Shown: positions 1 to 7,388, counted from the stretch's first letter. The stretch: 61,580 nucleotides of DNA from Mycobacterium alsense (GCF_002086635.1 NZ_MVHD01000031.1:1-61580), one strand, 5' to 3'. Translations and numbers: made by a program. Notes: generated from the letters alone by a model not told the origin.

Positions 1-176
1 GCGTCGAGCTGGTCGACGACGTAGGCGACGTGCAGGCTCGGCTCGTCGCCTTCGATGTCGCCGGACACCATCGTGCACTGATTGATGAGTGCGGGGGCGA
101 CAACATCAAGCGGGGCGAACGTGTACTCATCCCGTGCCCAGCCTGGCGCGGTTGTCGAGGTGGTGATGTCTGTCAT
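1..176 (-). CDS. Probable phage capsid protein, 5' part only
   Basis: The first 58 codons of a minus-strand gene run off the left edge of the window. The peptide begins MTDITTSTTAPGW and continues with DEYTFAPLDVVAPALINQCT, a pattern that resembles the N-terminus of capsid proteins in phiRv1/phiRv2-type elements. The ATG is preceded by GGAAGG about nine bases upstream, which fixes the start. It is the next gene downstream of a scaffold-like gene, the usual scaffold-then-coat order. The 151 bases between the two genes contain nothing I recognise. The capsid call rests mainly on position and is moderate. Confidence 0.5.
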   Translation of the reverse strand, partial: MTDITTSTTAPGWARDEYTFAPLDVVAPALINQCTMVSGDIEGDEPSLHVAYVVDQLD

Positions 177-327
177 TTCAGATTGCCTTCCAGGTGCGCA
201 CGGGAAACCCGCGCGTGAAATTCAACGGGGGTTTTGCGCCGGCTGGGTGTCTCACCTCTTGGCCGGGCCCGCACCTGGCGTGGCAGTCGCAGCACTCATC
301 TTACAAGGGGCACCGACAGATCCGGCG

Positions 328-918
328 TTATTCGCTGCCGCGGGGGCTGAATGCCTCCACCCATTTGTTGCCGTTTGGCGTGTGCGCGCTGGCGCCCGAA
401 CGCAGGGAGCCGAGCGGCTTGCTCGGTTTGACGGCCACGATGCCGAGCGCCTCTTTGGCGTCCTGCGCGGCCTGTTGGACCTTGGCGGCGTCGGGTACGC
501 CGGTGTCGTCGACGAGGTCTTCGATTTTGGCTCCGGATGCCCATAGCGCGGCCGGTTTCATACCGAGCGCGGTGACCTGGGTGTCGATGGCCGCGCGTTG
601 CATGGCCTCGAGCCGGGTTGCCAGCGCGGCGTTTTGGGATTCGGCGTCGCGCAACTTGGTACGCCACTTCGCGGCTTCGTGGTTCGGGTTGCCGTCTTCA
701 CCGTCAGCGCCGTCCTGGGGGCCAGCAGTGTCCGCGTCATCGGCCGATGCACCTTCGCCGCCGTTGCCTTCGATCGCGGCTGCGGTAGCTGCGGCCAATG
801 CCTGCCATGCCTCCGCGCTGGGTTCAGGTGGCGCGCCGCTGGCGGCTTGTGGCGCGAACGCGTTCGCAAAGTCGGCGTTCGGCTCGGCTGCATTGGTCGC
901 GGCTTCGGTGTCACTCAT
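328..918 (-). CDS. Phage scaffold-like protein
   Basis: The product has 196 residues. The first half is acidic and low-complexity, rich in Ala, Gly, Asp and Glu. A predicted helical, coiled-coil-like segment follows (roughly residues 85-115, with AKWRTKLRDAESQNAALATR), and the tail is basic. This composition is typical of capsid scaffolding proteins, which line the inside of a procapsid and are lost on maturation. The gene overlaps the upstream small gene by four bases (ATGA) and is followed by a probable capsid gene. No catalytic residues of a protease are visible, so a fused prohead protease is unlikely. Confidence 0.55.
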   Translation of the reverse strand: MSDTEAATNAAEPNADFANAFAPQAASGAPPEPSAEAWQALAAATAAAIEGNGGEGASADDADTAGPQDGADGEDGNPNHEAAKWRTKLRDAESQNAALATRLEAMQRAAIDTQVTALGMKPAALWASGAKIEDLVDDTGVPDAAKVQQAAQDAKEALGIVAVKPSKPLGSLRSGASAHTPNGNKWVEAFSPRGSE

Positions 919-1160
919 CGTCTTTGTCCTTCCTCGGGTTTCGGCATGATTGCTCTGCCGATGGTCACGTGTTCGGTGAATGGCCCGTTGTTGGTCAGGT
1001 GGGTGATGGCGGCCCGGGTGTGCCTCAGCGCGATGACATCATCAGCCGGCTTCGGTTCGCCGCGCTTGACTCGATCACTAGGCGCGCGTTGATGGTTATC
1101 AAATGCGGCCCGGATCGGGTCGGGCGCACCCGGTTCGGCGTTGGTGTACTCCTGATTCAT
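915..1160 (-). CDS. Small hypothetical element protein
   Basis: The product is an 81-residue polar, basic protein of no recognised family. The ATG is preceded by AAAGGAAG seven bases upstream, a strong ribosome binding site, so the start is well supported although it lies inside the 3' end of the upstream gene (62 bases of overlap in another frame). It overlaps the scaffold-like gene by four bases, so the two are probably translationally coupled. It has no membrane segment, signal peptide or cysteine cluster. Its role is unknown. Confidence 0.5.
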   Translation of the reverse strand: MNQEYTNAEPGAPDPIRAAFDNHQRAPSDRVKRGEPKPADDVIALRHTRAAITHLTNNGPFTEHVTIGRAIMPKPEEGQRR

Positions 1161-1344
1161 TGCCGCTTCCTTTCAGTGGCGGGTTGGGGTTGTCGAGTCG
1201 GTCCGCGATGCCTTGAAGCACATGCATGAGCGCGAAAATCTCGGGCACGGTCAGATCGAATGGGGCGATGCGCTGCCACAGGCGCGCGACCTCGCCGAGC
1301 AAAGGGCGGGTGTCGAGCGCGTAGGAAACCGTGGTGTCGCTCAT
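1099..1344 (-). CDS. Small hypothetical element protein
   Basis: The product has 81 residues and starts MSDTTVSYALDTRPLLGEV. The start was chosen because GGGAG stands five bases before the ATG and because ATG and the stop of the upstream ATPase gene overlap as ATGA. The first 55 residues look like a compact helical domain (LWQRIAPFDLTVPEIFALMH). The last 23 residues are polar and are read through the start region of the next gene. I do not recognise a family. Its place in the operon suggests a role in replication or packaging control, but this is inference. Confidence 0.5.
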   Translation of the reverse strand: MSDTTVSYALDTRPLLGEVARLWQRIAPFDLTVPEIFALMHVLQGIADRLDNPNPPLKGSGNESGVHQRRTGCARPDPGRI

Positions 1345-2684
1345 GCCGTCTCCCTGGTGCCCAGCCCGTTGAGGCGGTTCTCGATCGCCACGCGACGGCA
1401 GTCGAGGTGTATCTGGCCCGCGCCGCCGACGACCGGATTGCCGCAGATGTTGCACAGCATCGGATCGCTTTGGACCGAATGAGCCTTTGCTAGCGCGCGT
1501 TGCACACGTTCGGTCATGCCGGGCGTGGGTTCGGTTGGTGCACCGGGCGTTACGGTTGTTACGGTCTCGGTGTTTCCGCTGATAGATGCCGGTTCGTGTG
1601 CCGTAACAGTTGGCGTAACGCTCGAAGCTATCGCGTCGCCGGCGCCGTTGTGGGTCCCATTCGCGCAGGTCAGATCCTGCGTAACACTCGTGACAGCCGT
1701 AACACTGGTATATGCACCGGTAGCAATCTTGAGGATGCGTTCGCCCTTTGCCAGTCGGTTGAGGTAGACCCGTGCAGTGTCGCTGTCGATGCGCAGCGCC
1801 TCTGCCACATCGGCGGCGGTTGTGTGGTTCGCCGGTGCACGCTTGTTGACGACGGCGATGACGTCCATTGCACGCTCGCCATAGTGCTTGCTGTCGCGGC
1901 GCTTCTGCGCCTCGGCGGCAGCCTCGGCCAGTTCATTGCCAGCCAGAGTCCATGTCCCTTCGCTGACGGTGAACGCGTACTCGCCTTCGGGTGCATCACG
2001 TCCCGTGACTTGCAGCGTGGCCTCGGTGCTGGTGCGTTGCCGGCGCAGCACCAACACGTAGTCGGCAGCACCCGCGAGTCCGAGCGTCCCGGACAGGTCA
2101 TCAACGAAATCTTCCGATGACGCCTTGCGCGTGTGGTGCACGCCGAGGAGCGCGCTGCCGGGAAATGCGTCGACCACAGTCTTGAGCGCAACGCCGGCTT
2201 GGTAATCGGCCAAGTAGGCGTCGTCGCCGCGGCGGCGCTGTTGCCGTGCACGCCCCAAGGTGTCGAGGATGACCAGGCCGCGGGGATGGTGCATCAACCA
2301 TTCCGCAATCGTGGGTATGAGCAGGCCAGGACCGACTTGCGTCAGGATGTGCAGCCGATGCGGTGGCGGGGTGTCGTCACCCCATACCGCCCTGATACGA
2401 GCTTGTAGGCGCCTGGGCGAATCTTCTAGTGCGAGAAGGAAAACGTCCCGCTGGTGCGCCGACACCTTCCCGAACGCCTTGCCGCCAGCCGCAACGGCCA
2501 AGGCGATATTCAGCGTCCACCAACTTTTGCCGAGCTTCGGAGGTCCTGCCACGATCCCGAACCCCTCAGTGATGACGCCATGGATGAACTGCACCAGCTC
2601 GGGAAACACTTCGTGATTCAGCTCTGCGGCGCTCACCACATTGGCCAGCAGCCCCGACTCGTCGACTTGCGCGTCGTCGTTCAT
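1341..2684 (-). CDS. RepA/RecA-fold ATPase of the integrated element
   Basis: The product has 447 residues. Walker A is GPPKLGKS at about residues 47-54 and a Walker B-like strand GLVILDTLG lies near 130. A GVHHTRK motif and an SGTLGLAGAADYVLVL segment are typical of the RepA/DnaB-like AAA_25 group, which includes phage and plasmid replicative helicases. A probable winged-helix region follows (TAADVAEALRIDSDTARVYL). A Thr/Val-rich linker leads to a C-terminal CNIC...HLDC cluster that may bind zinc. GGGAGG four bases before the ATG fixes the start. The gene overlaps both neighbours by four bases. It probably acts in replication of the element. A cluster of six CGTAAC motifs lies inside its 3' part. 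Confidence 0.7.
   Translation of the reverse strand: MNDDAQVDESGLLANVVSAAELNHEVFPELVQFIHGVITEGFGIVAGPPKLGKSWWTLNIALAVAAGGKAFGKVSAHQRDVFLLALEDSPRRLQARIRAVWGDDTPPPHRLHILTQVGPGLLIPTIAEWLMHHPRGLVILDTLGRARQQRRRGDDAYLADYQAGVALKTVVDAFPGSALLGVHHTRKASSEDFVDDLSGTLGLAGAADYVLVLRRQRTSTEATLQVTGRDAPEGEYAFTVSEGTWTLAGNELAEAAAEAQKRRDSKHYGERAMDVIAVVNKRAPANHTTAADVAEALRIDSDTARVYLNRLAKGERILKIATGAYTSVTAVTSVTQDLTCANGTHNGAGDAIASSVTPTVTAHEPASISGNTETVTTVTPGAPTEPTPGMTERVQRALAKAHSVQSDPMLCNICGNPVVGGAGQIHLDCRRVAIENRLNGLGTRETA
1549..1703. repeat. Intragenic cluster of six CGTAAC motifs
   Basis: GTAAC or its complement GTTAC, each extended to CGTAAC, occurs at 1549-1553, 1558-1562, 1603-1607, 1614-1618, 1681-1685 and 1699-1703. 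The pairs are spaced 9, 11 and 18 bases apart. All fall in the Thr/Val-rich linker of the ATPase gene and encode Val-Thr through the unusual codons GTT-ACG and GTA-AC(A/G). They resemble replication iterons placed inside a replication gene. A repeated peptide could also explain them. Confidence 0.4.
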
Positions 2685-2995
2685 GCGACCTCCCAGGCCG
2701 CCGTAATCCGTTGCGCAAGGCGTTGACTGCAGCCACCGGAGCGTGACATCCGGCGCAGACCTTCGCGGTCGGGTGCCGGTAGCAGGCCGTGGCCGAGTAG
2801 GTGGTGTGCGGCGTCGGCGTAGCCGGCCGCCGTCGGCCCGTAGTGCCACGGGTCGGACCGGCCGCACTGCAACACAGGGAGTCGCCGCGATGCAGCGCGG
2901 CGACGGCGCAGCGGTGTAGTCTGCCGGGTAGCTGCTGCTCTAGAGATCCCCTCGGTGCCCGCCGGGGGGTTCTCTCGTTCTGGTGGCCCGTTCAT
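2681..2995 (-). CDS. phiRv1/phiRv2-type small phage protein
   Basis: The product has 104 residues: a basic N-terminus, then RLPVLQCGRSDPWHYGPTAA and a helical region ending in LAQRITAAWEVA. The CGRSDPWHY and HHLLGHGLLP segments resemble small proteins that sit between the excisionase and replication genes in phiRv1/phiRv2-like prophages. It overlaps both the excisionase gene and the ATPase gene by four bases. The ribosome binding site is weak (GGGCGGGG), which suggests translational coupling to the excisionase gene. Its molecular role is unknown. Confidence 0.55.
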   Translation of the reverse strand: MNGPPERENPPAGTEGISRAAATRQTTPLRRRRAASRRLPVLQCGRSDPWHYGPTAAGYADAAHHLLGHGLLPAPDREGLRRMSRSGGCSQRLAQRITAAWEVA

Positions 2996-3249
2996 GCTGC
3001 CCCGCCCTGCATGGGTGTGAGCACCGCATCGAGGTCGGCGATTTTGACCTTGATGATCCGATTGCCGAGGCGATAGCCCGGAAGACGCTTGGCCGCGATG
3101 AGACGCCGAATCGTCTTGTGGTCAACGTCGAGATACGCGGCGGCTTCAGGGATTCCGAGATAGGCAGGCCGTTGCTCTGGTTGCCGCCGGCTTCTCCGGT
3201 TCGGGCTTGATTTCAGATTCGTCGGCGGCGTGGATTGCTGTGTAGCCAC
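2992..3249 (-). CDS. xis: Excisionase-type helix-turn-helix protein
   Basis: The product has 85 residues: a basic, disordered N-terminus of about 28 residues, then one MerR/Xis-type HTH domain (YLGIPEAAAYLDVDHKTIRR, then a wing RLPGYRLGNRIIKV). Proteins of this form act as recombination directionality factors for tyrosine integrases, as in phiRv2. It starts at GTG, with GGGAGG five to six bases upstream; that Shine-Dalgarno lies in the arm of a 42-base hairpin. It heads the minus-strand operon of the element. A role as a plain transcriptional repressor is possible. Confidence 0.7.
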   Translation of the reverse strand: MATQQSTPPTNLKSSPNRRSRRQPEQRPAYLGIPEAAAYLDVDHKTIRRLIAAKRLPGYRLGNRIIKVKIADLDAVLTPMQGGAA

Positions 3250-3252
3250 TGA

Positions 3253-3294
3253 AACCTCCCAGGGGCATGACGAACTGCCCTCTGCTGGGAGGTT
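3253..3294 (-). promoter_or_regulatory. Hairpin that can hide the excisionase ribosome binding site
   Basis: A perfect 10-bp inverted repeat, AACCTCCCAG (3253-3262) and CTGGGAGGTT (3285-3294), encloses a second stem GGGCA/TGCCC around an 8-base loop. In the minus-strand transcript the downstream arm contains GGGAGG, the Shine-Dalgarno of the excisionase gene whose GTG starts at 3249. The upstream arm is its exact complement. The structure could act as a translational switch, or as DNA it could be an operator. Confidence 0.6.
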
Positions 3295-3385
3295 GCGCTG
3301 GCCGGAACGATCACCGGATCACAGCACGTGTGACTTTACACGTCTGGTTGCCATTGGGTACTTCTGGACACGCGCGGGTAACTTT

Positions 3386-3775
3386 TCATTTGATGAGCGC
3401 GCTCAGCGACGCTGCCACGATCCCTTGATTCGCCAGCATGGTTAGAGTTTCCGAAAAACCCGGCTCCCGCGCCGTCTTGGTGAGGATGCACCGGTCGCAC
3501 TTGAGTCGGTACCGGTCCCATTTGGGTTGCCGACCACCGCCGCGTTTCGCGAGCCCTCTGGCCGTAAGCATCCGTGGTGCCCAGCGCCGCGAGACGTCGG
3601 GGAAGCGCCAGAACATCGCGACGATGTACAGGCCCTCATGGCGTCCGAGCTCGATGTGAATGAGTGCGTCCTGATTTGGGCTGTCATCCGGTGCTCGCAT
3701 GAACAGGCCAACCGGTGCTGACGTGTGGCTCTCTGCGTCACAGTAGATCGTCATATACTGCGGCTTCTCTGTCAT
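3386..3775 (-). CDS. Hypothetical element protein next to the integrase
   Basis: The product has 129 residues and no recognised domain. It has a mixed alpha/beta composition, a central aromatic stretch (LYIVAMFWRFPDVSRRWAPR) and a single CDRC pair. Its ATG overlaps the integrase stop codon by one base (TGATG), so it is co-transcribed and probably coupled to the integrase. phiRv2 also carries a small gene between integrase and excisionase, so the position is conserved even if the function is unknown. The 136 bases downstream up to the excisionase hold only the hairpin. Confidence 0.55.
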   Translation of the reverse strand: MTEKPQYMTIYCDAESHTSAPVGLFMRAPDDSPNQDALIHIELGRHEGLYIVAMFWRFPDVSRRWAPRMLTARGLAKRGGGRQPKWDRYRLKCDRCILTKTAREPGFSETLTMLANQGIVAASLSALIK

Positions 3776-4932
3776 CAGTCCAATTCCTTTTCCCCAAGGG
3801 CGATCTTGGACAGCGCATCGGCGATTTGAGCGTCCCGATCCGCAGCGATGTGCTGGTACTTCAATGCTGCCGAGACCGTGGAGTGGCCGAGCCGTCCCAT
3901 GAGTTCGGCTAATGTCGCACCGGTTTGGGCAGCCAGTGTGGCGCCGGTGTGGCGCAGGTCGTGGAAGCGCAAATCGGGTCGCTTGGCCTTGTCACGCGCC
4001 GGGTAGAAGTAGCGATAGAGCGATGACGGTTGAAGGTGTCCGCCATTGATGGCCGGAAATAGCAGTGATTCGCGGCCGGCTCCGGTGTGTCTTTCAAGGT
4101 GCTGCTCGACAAACGGCATCAAGTGGGGCGGGATGGTGACATCCCGTGATCCCGCAGTGGACTTGGGTGTTGTGATGCGCATTTCGCCGTCGACGCGGAC
4201 GACGCCGCGGCGGATCTGAATGACGTTTCCGACGATGTCTTTGCGCCGCAGCTCGGCGAGTTCGCCAAACCGCAGAGCGGCCCAGGCGGCCAGCAGGACC
4301 ATGAGGCGCAGCCGTTCGGGCATTTCGGTGGCGATGGTTTCCAGCTCGGAGAGGGTTGCGGGTCGGATCTTGAGCCGGCGTTCAGTGTTCCCTGCGCCGG
4401 AGATCGTGCAGGGATTGGTGTCCGCGATTCCCTCCGATGCCGCGGTGCCAAGGATCGTCGACAGCAACGAGTAGGCGTGGGCGCGGATCACCGGCGCCCC
4501 GATGGCGCAGGTGGCGTACCACTTGCGCACGGCGTCGGGATTGATGGCACGGGTCGTCACGTGACCAAACGTGGGGTTGATGTGTTGATCGAGTAAAGCC
4601 TCGTAGTGCGCCCGTGTTCGGTCCTTCAGTGGACGGCCCTTCACTGTGCGGCGCTTCAGCCATTCGTCTGCGTAGTCGGCGAACAACGCGTTCGGCCGAT
4701 CGTCCTGTCCGCTCGACGGCGACCAGAGATTGCGGTCGATTTCGCGGCGCCGATCGGTAAGCCAGGCTTCGCCGTCTTGCTTGAGCGCGAAGGTGGTTGG
4801 CGCTTCGTAGAGCATGCCGTCGGGTCCGGTGTAGGAGGCCTTCCAGCGGCCGGAGCGGAATTGCCGCAATCTGCCGAAGCTGCGCCTCTGCTTGCGCTCT
4901 GCTGTTGTCACTGTTGCCGCCCTTTGCACCAC
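3775..4932 (-). CDS. int: phiRv2-family tyrosine integrase
   Basis: The product has 385 residues. A basic N-terminal arm-binding segment with SGRWKASYTGPDG is followed by a core-binding SAM-like domain (DRTRAHYEALLDQHINPTFG) and the catalytic domain. Catalytic residues visible are Arg in ALRFGELAELRR, His-x-x-Arg in HDLRHTGA, His in GRLGHST and Tyr in ALKYQH. It matches my memory of the phiRv2 integrase Rv2659c closely. It recombines the element at a tRNA 3' end; the remnant of that tRNA lies 130 bases upstream of its start. The start is probably the GTG at 4932, with a second GTG eight codons in as an alternative. Confidence 0.92.
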   Translation of the reverse strand: MVQRAATVTTAERKQRRSFGRLRQFRSGRWKASYTGPDGMLYEAPTTFALKQDGEAWLTDRRREIDRNLWSPSSGQDDRPNALFADYADEWLKRRTVKGRPLKDRTRAHYEALLDQHINPTFGHVTTRAINPDAVRKWYATCAIGAPVIRAHAYSLLSTILGTAASEGIADTNPCTISGAGNTERRLKIRPATLSELETIATEMPERLRLMVLLAAWAALRFGELAELRRKDIVGNVIQIRRGVVRVDGEMRITTPKSTAGSRDVTIPPHLMPFVEQHLERHTGAGRESLLFPAINGGHLQPSSLYRYFYPARDKAKRPDLRFHDLRHTGATLAAQTGATLAELMGRLGHSTVSAALKYQHIAADRDAQIADALSKIALGEKELD

Positions 4933-4940
4933 ATATGCAC

Positions 4941-4986
4941 CACTATAGTGGGTAGGTGTGGTTAATTGTGGTCAAGCTTGGTTAAT
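4941..4986. repeat. Palindrome and direct repeats upstream of the integrase
   Basis: A perfect palindrome CACTATAGTG lies at 4941-4950. It is followed by two copies of TGGTTAAT at 4959-4966 and 4979-4986, spaced exactly 20 bases (about two helical turns). They sit between the integrase start and the tRNA remnant. That is where arm-type integrase sites and the integrase promoter would be. The segment is also visibly more AT-rich than its surroundings. Confidence 0.45.
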
Positions 4987-5061
4987 GCTACTGTTTGATG
5001 TGTCGCCTGGTCAGAGACCTTCTGGCGCAGGTCAGCAACAGTATAGAGGACCCTGGCTGAG

Positions 5062-5089
5062 ACTGGTTCAATCCCAGTATCGCGCACCA
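5062..5089 (+). other. tRNA 3'-end remnant, element attachment site
   Basis: The sequence folds as a perfect T-arm (5-bp stem ACTGG/CCAGT with loop TTCAATC, 5062-5078). It is followed by ATCGCGC (a 3' acceptor strand), discriminator A and CCA. The matching 5' acceptor GCGCGAT and the D and anticodon arms are absent upstream, so this is only the 3' part of a tRNA. Such remnants are left on the far side of an element that integrates into a tRNA gene. I recall phiRv2 using a tRNA-Val, and GCGCGAT is consistent with that identity, but this is not proven here. The intact tRNA should lie left of the window. Confidence 0.75.
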
Positions 5090-5137
5090 GCATCGTCGCA
5101 GGTAAGCGACGGTAATTTAGGTGAGCCATCCAATGAC

Positions 5138-5190
5138 CCGGGCAATAACCAGTCAATAGCATTCGATGGCGCCGCCGACCTATTGCCCGG
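5138..5190. promoter_or_regulatory. 10-bp inverted repeat ahead of the hydrolase/cyclase gene
   Basis: CCGGGCAATA at 5138-5147 is the exact reverse complement of TATTGCCCGG at 5181-5190, with a 33-base spacer. It lies 16 bases upstream of the ATG of the hydrolase/cyclase gene. It may be an operator pair, or a leader hairpin. Confidence 0.4.
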
Positions 5191-5205
5191 ACCTATGCTT
5201 CTGCA

Positions 5206-6524
5206 ATGTTCTCGGAGACGCGCTATGCGATGAACGGCGACTTGGGCGTCGCCTATCGCGCGTCGCCTGAGGGTCCTCGCGACATCGTGTTCGTCCCGAC
5301 CTGGTTCACCAACTGTGAGGTCATGCCGGACGTGCCCTCGAACCGAGGCTGGATCGAGGCAATGACGTCGGTCGGTCGGCTGATCCTCCTCGATCAACCC
5401 GGCACCGGCGCATCCGATCCCGTCGCTCCGGATGCGCTGCCCTCCTTGGAGCAATTTGGCGACAGCATCACCGCGGTCCTCGATGAGCTGGGCAGCCGCG
5501 AAGCGGTCCTCGTCGCTGTCGCCGGCGCATTCGCGCCCGCGGCACTATTCGCCGCGGCATACCCGTCTCGCACCACATCGCTCGTCGTGCTCGACGGTTT
5601 TGCGGACCCGGTTACCGCGACCGCTGACGGCCGGACGCTCGAGGAACTCCGCGCCATCTTCGTCGCCATGTGGGGAACTGGAGAATACGAGCACCTGGTC
5701 AATCCAGACATGCCGTGGAACGAAGAGATCCGCTCTGCATGGGCCAGGGCGGAACGGCTCGGCGCAAGCCCCCGAACCGTTTCACTCATGTGGCCGCTTG
5801 TGGCCAAGGCGGACGTCCGGGCGGTTCTGCCGACAATCCGTGTGCCTACACTCGTCCTCCATCACAGCGACAACCCGATCGTCACGCCCGCAAAGGGCAG
5901 GTACATCGCCGAGAACATCCCCTGCGCGAAATACGTCGAGCTGCCGGGCCGCAACCTGTACCACTTCGTGGAACCGTGGCACGAGTCGTTTCGGGTGATC
6001 GCCGAGTTCCTTACCGGCGAGCAGCCTGCGGTGGCTGACGACCGGGTTCTGGCCACGGTGCTTTTCACCGACATCGTGGACTCGACGCGCAAGGCCGCCG
6101 AGATGGGTGACCGTGACTGGCATGCGTTGCTCGACGCGCACGACGCCGTCGTCCGGTCGCAGCTCGCCCGTTTTCGGGGCCGCGAGGTGAACACCTCCGG
6201 TGATGGCTTCCTGGCGATGTTCGACGGCCCGCAGCGAGCGATCCGGTGCGCCATAGCAATCGCGGCGCGCTGCATGCACTGGGCATCGAGGTGCGCGCCG
6301 GGCTACACACCGGCGAGTGCGAGGTCCGCGGTGATGACATCGGCGGGATCGGCGTACACATCGGCGCGCGCGTGAGCGCACTGGCCGGAGCGAACGAGGT
6401 GCTGGTGTCCAGCACGCTGCGCGACCTCGTGATCGGATCAGGCCTCGAGTTCGAAGACCGCGGTACCCACCAACTGAAGGGCGTGCCCGGAAAATGGCGT
6501 CTCTGCGCCGTCGCCGCCGGATAG
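5206..6524 (+). pseudogene. Alpha/beta hydrolase fused to class III adenylate cyclase, frameshifted
   Basis: Residues 1-270 form an alpha/beta hydrolase fold. A class III nucleotide cyclase domain follows, with metal-binding Asp residues in LFTDIVDST and [11 protein letters not shown]. This is the LipJ/Rv1900c architecture. The frame breaks near 6261: the first frame runs on as nonsense to 6375. The rest of the cyclase domain ([19 protein letters not shown], then [20 protein letters not shown]) continues in another frame to 6524. Restoring one C after 6261 rejoins them. The hydrolase part also lacks the usual GxSxG nucleophile (it reads AVAGAFA). If the frameshift is real, cyclase activity is lost; a sequencing error is possible. 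Confidence 0.8.
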
Positions 6525-6589
6525 AAAGAAGTTCGGCAGACTGACCTATCCAGCCCCCAACGACATTCACAGCGAAGAAAGGCGCGACC

Positions 6590-7309
6590 GTGATCGAGCA
6601 ACTGCCCGAAATGGGCCGACGTCAACTGCTCGGGATCTCGATGTCGGTTGCCGGCGTCGCTGCCGTCTCGGCATGCGGCAGCCCGCGAACCAAGACGGTC
6701 CAGCCGGGCACACCTTCAGACGCGGAAGTCCCCGTCACTCCGCCCGAGGACTTGATGCGCGAGCACGGCGTACTCAAGCGCATTTTGCTGGTCTATCGAG
6801 AGGGGATCAGGCGCCTGCAGGCCGGCGATAAGACTCCCGCCCAAGCGCTCAACGCGGGCGCGGAGATCATTCGAAGCTTCATCGAGGACTACCACGAACA
6901 CTTGGAGGAACAATACGTCTTCCCCAAGCTCGAACAGGCGGGCCAACTGACGGACGTCACCGCCGTATTGCGCACCCAGCACCAGCGCGGTCGCATCCTC
7001 ACCGACCGGACGCTCGCCGCCACTTCCGGCGCAGGAGTGCCCGACAAGGCTGGACGAGACGCACTGATTCGGGACATGTCCGCGTTCATTCGGATGTATG
7101 AGCCTCACGAGGCGCGCGAAGACACGATCGTGTTCCTGGCACTGCGCGCTGTAGTGCCCGCAAAGGAGTTTCGCGACCTGGCTGAGACTTTCGAAGACGA
7201 GGAACACCGGCGGTTCGGTCAGAGAGGCTTCGAAGGCGTGGTCGATAAAGTCGCCGATATCGAAAAAAGCCTCGGCATCTACGATTTGAGCCAGTTCACC
7301 CCGACCTGA
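6590..7309 (+). CDS. Exported hemerythrin-like lipoprotein
   Basis: The product has 239 residues. The N-terminus has Arg-Arg at 10-11, a hydrophobic stretch and a lipobox-like VSAC with Cys29, consistent with Tat-type export and lipidation. A four-helix HHE domain follows, with candidate iron ligands in LMREHGVLKR, IEDYHEHLEEQYVFPKL, RTQHQRGR and YEPHEAREDTIVF. Hemerythrin-like proteins bind di-iron and sense or carry oxygen, NO or peroxide. The gene starts at GTG with GAAAGG upstream. It is 65 bases after the cyclase gene on the same strand and may be co-transcribed. Its exact role is unknown. Confidence 0.8.
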   Translation: MIEQLPEMGRRQLLGISMSVAGVAAVSACGSPRTKTVQPGTPSDAEVPVTPPEDLMREHGVLKRILLVYREGIRRLQAGDKTPAQALNAGAEIIRSFIEDYHEHLEEQYVFPKLEQAGQLTDVTAVLRTQHQRGRILTDRTLAATSGAGVPDKAGRDALIRDMSAFIRMYEPHEAREDTIVFLALRAVVPAKEFRDLAETFEDEEHRRFGQRGFEGVVDKVADIEKSLGIYDLSQFTPT

Positions 7310-7388
7310 GAGCAGCGCATGCCGCCTCGTTGATTCGAGCCTCCCCGCTAGCCACGGACGCGGCCCTCCACGCTATCGGACTTCCGAC

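Noticed and set aside
5000..5089. Complete tRNA gene
   Set aside because: Only the T-arm and 3' acceptor strand are present; no GCGCGAT 5' acceptor, D-arm or anticodon arm can be folded upstream.
4962..5162. Minus-strand 66-codon frame containing TGIEPVSARV
   Set aside because: It is the antisense reading of the tRNA 3' remnant; this peptide pattern is a common artefact at tRNA-associated sites and has no ribosome binding site.
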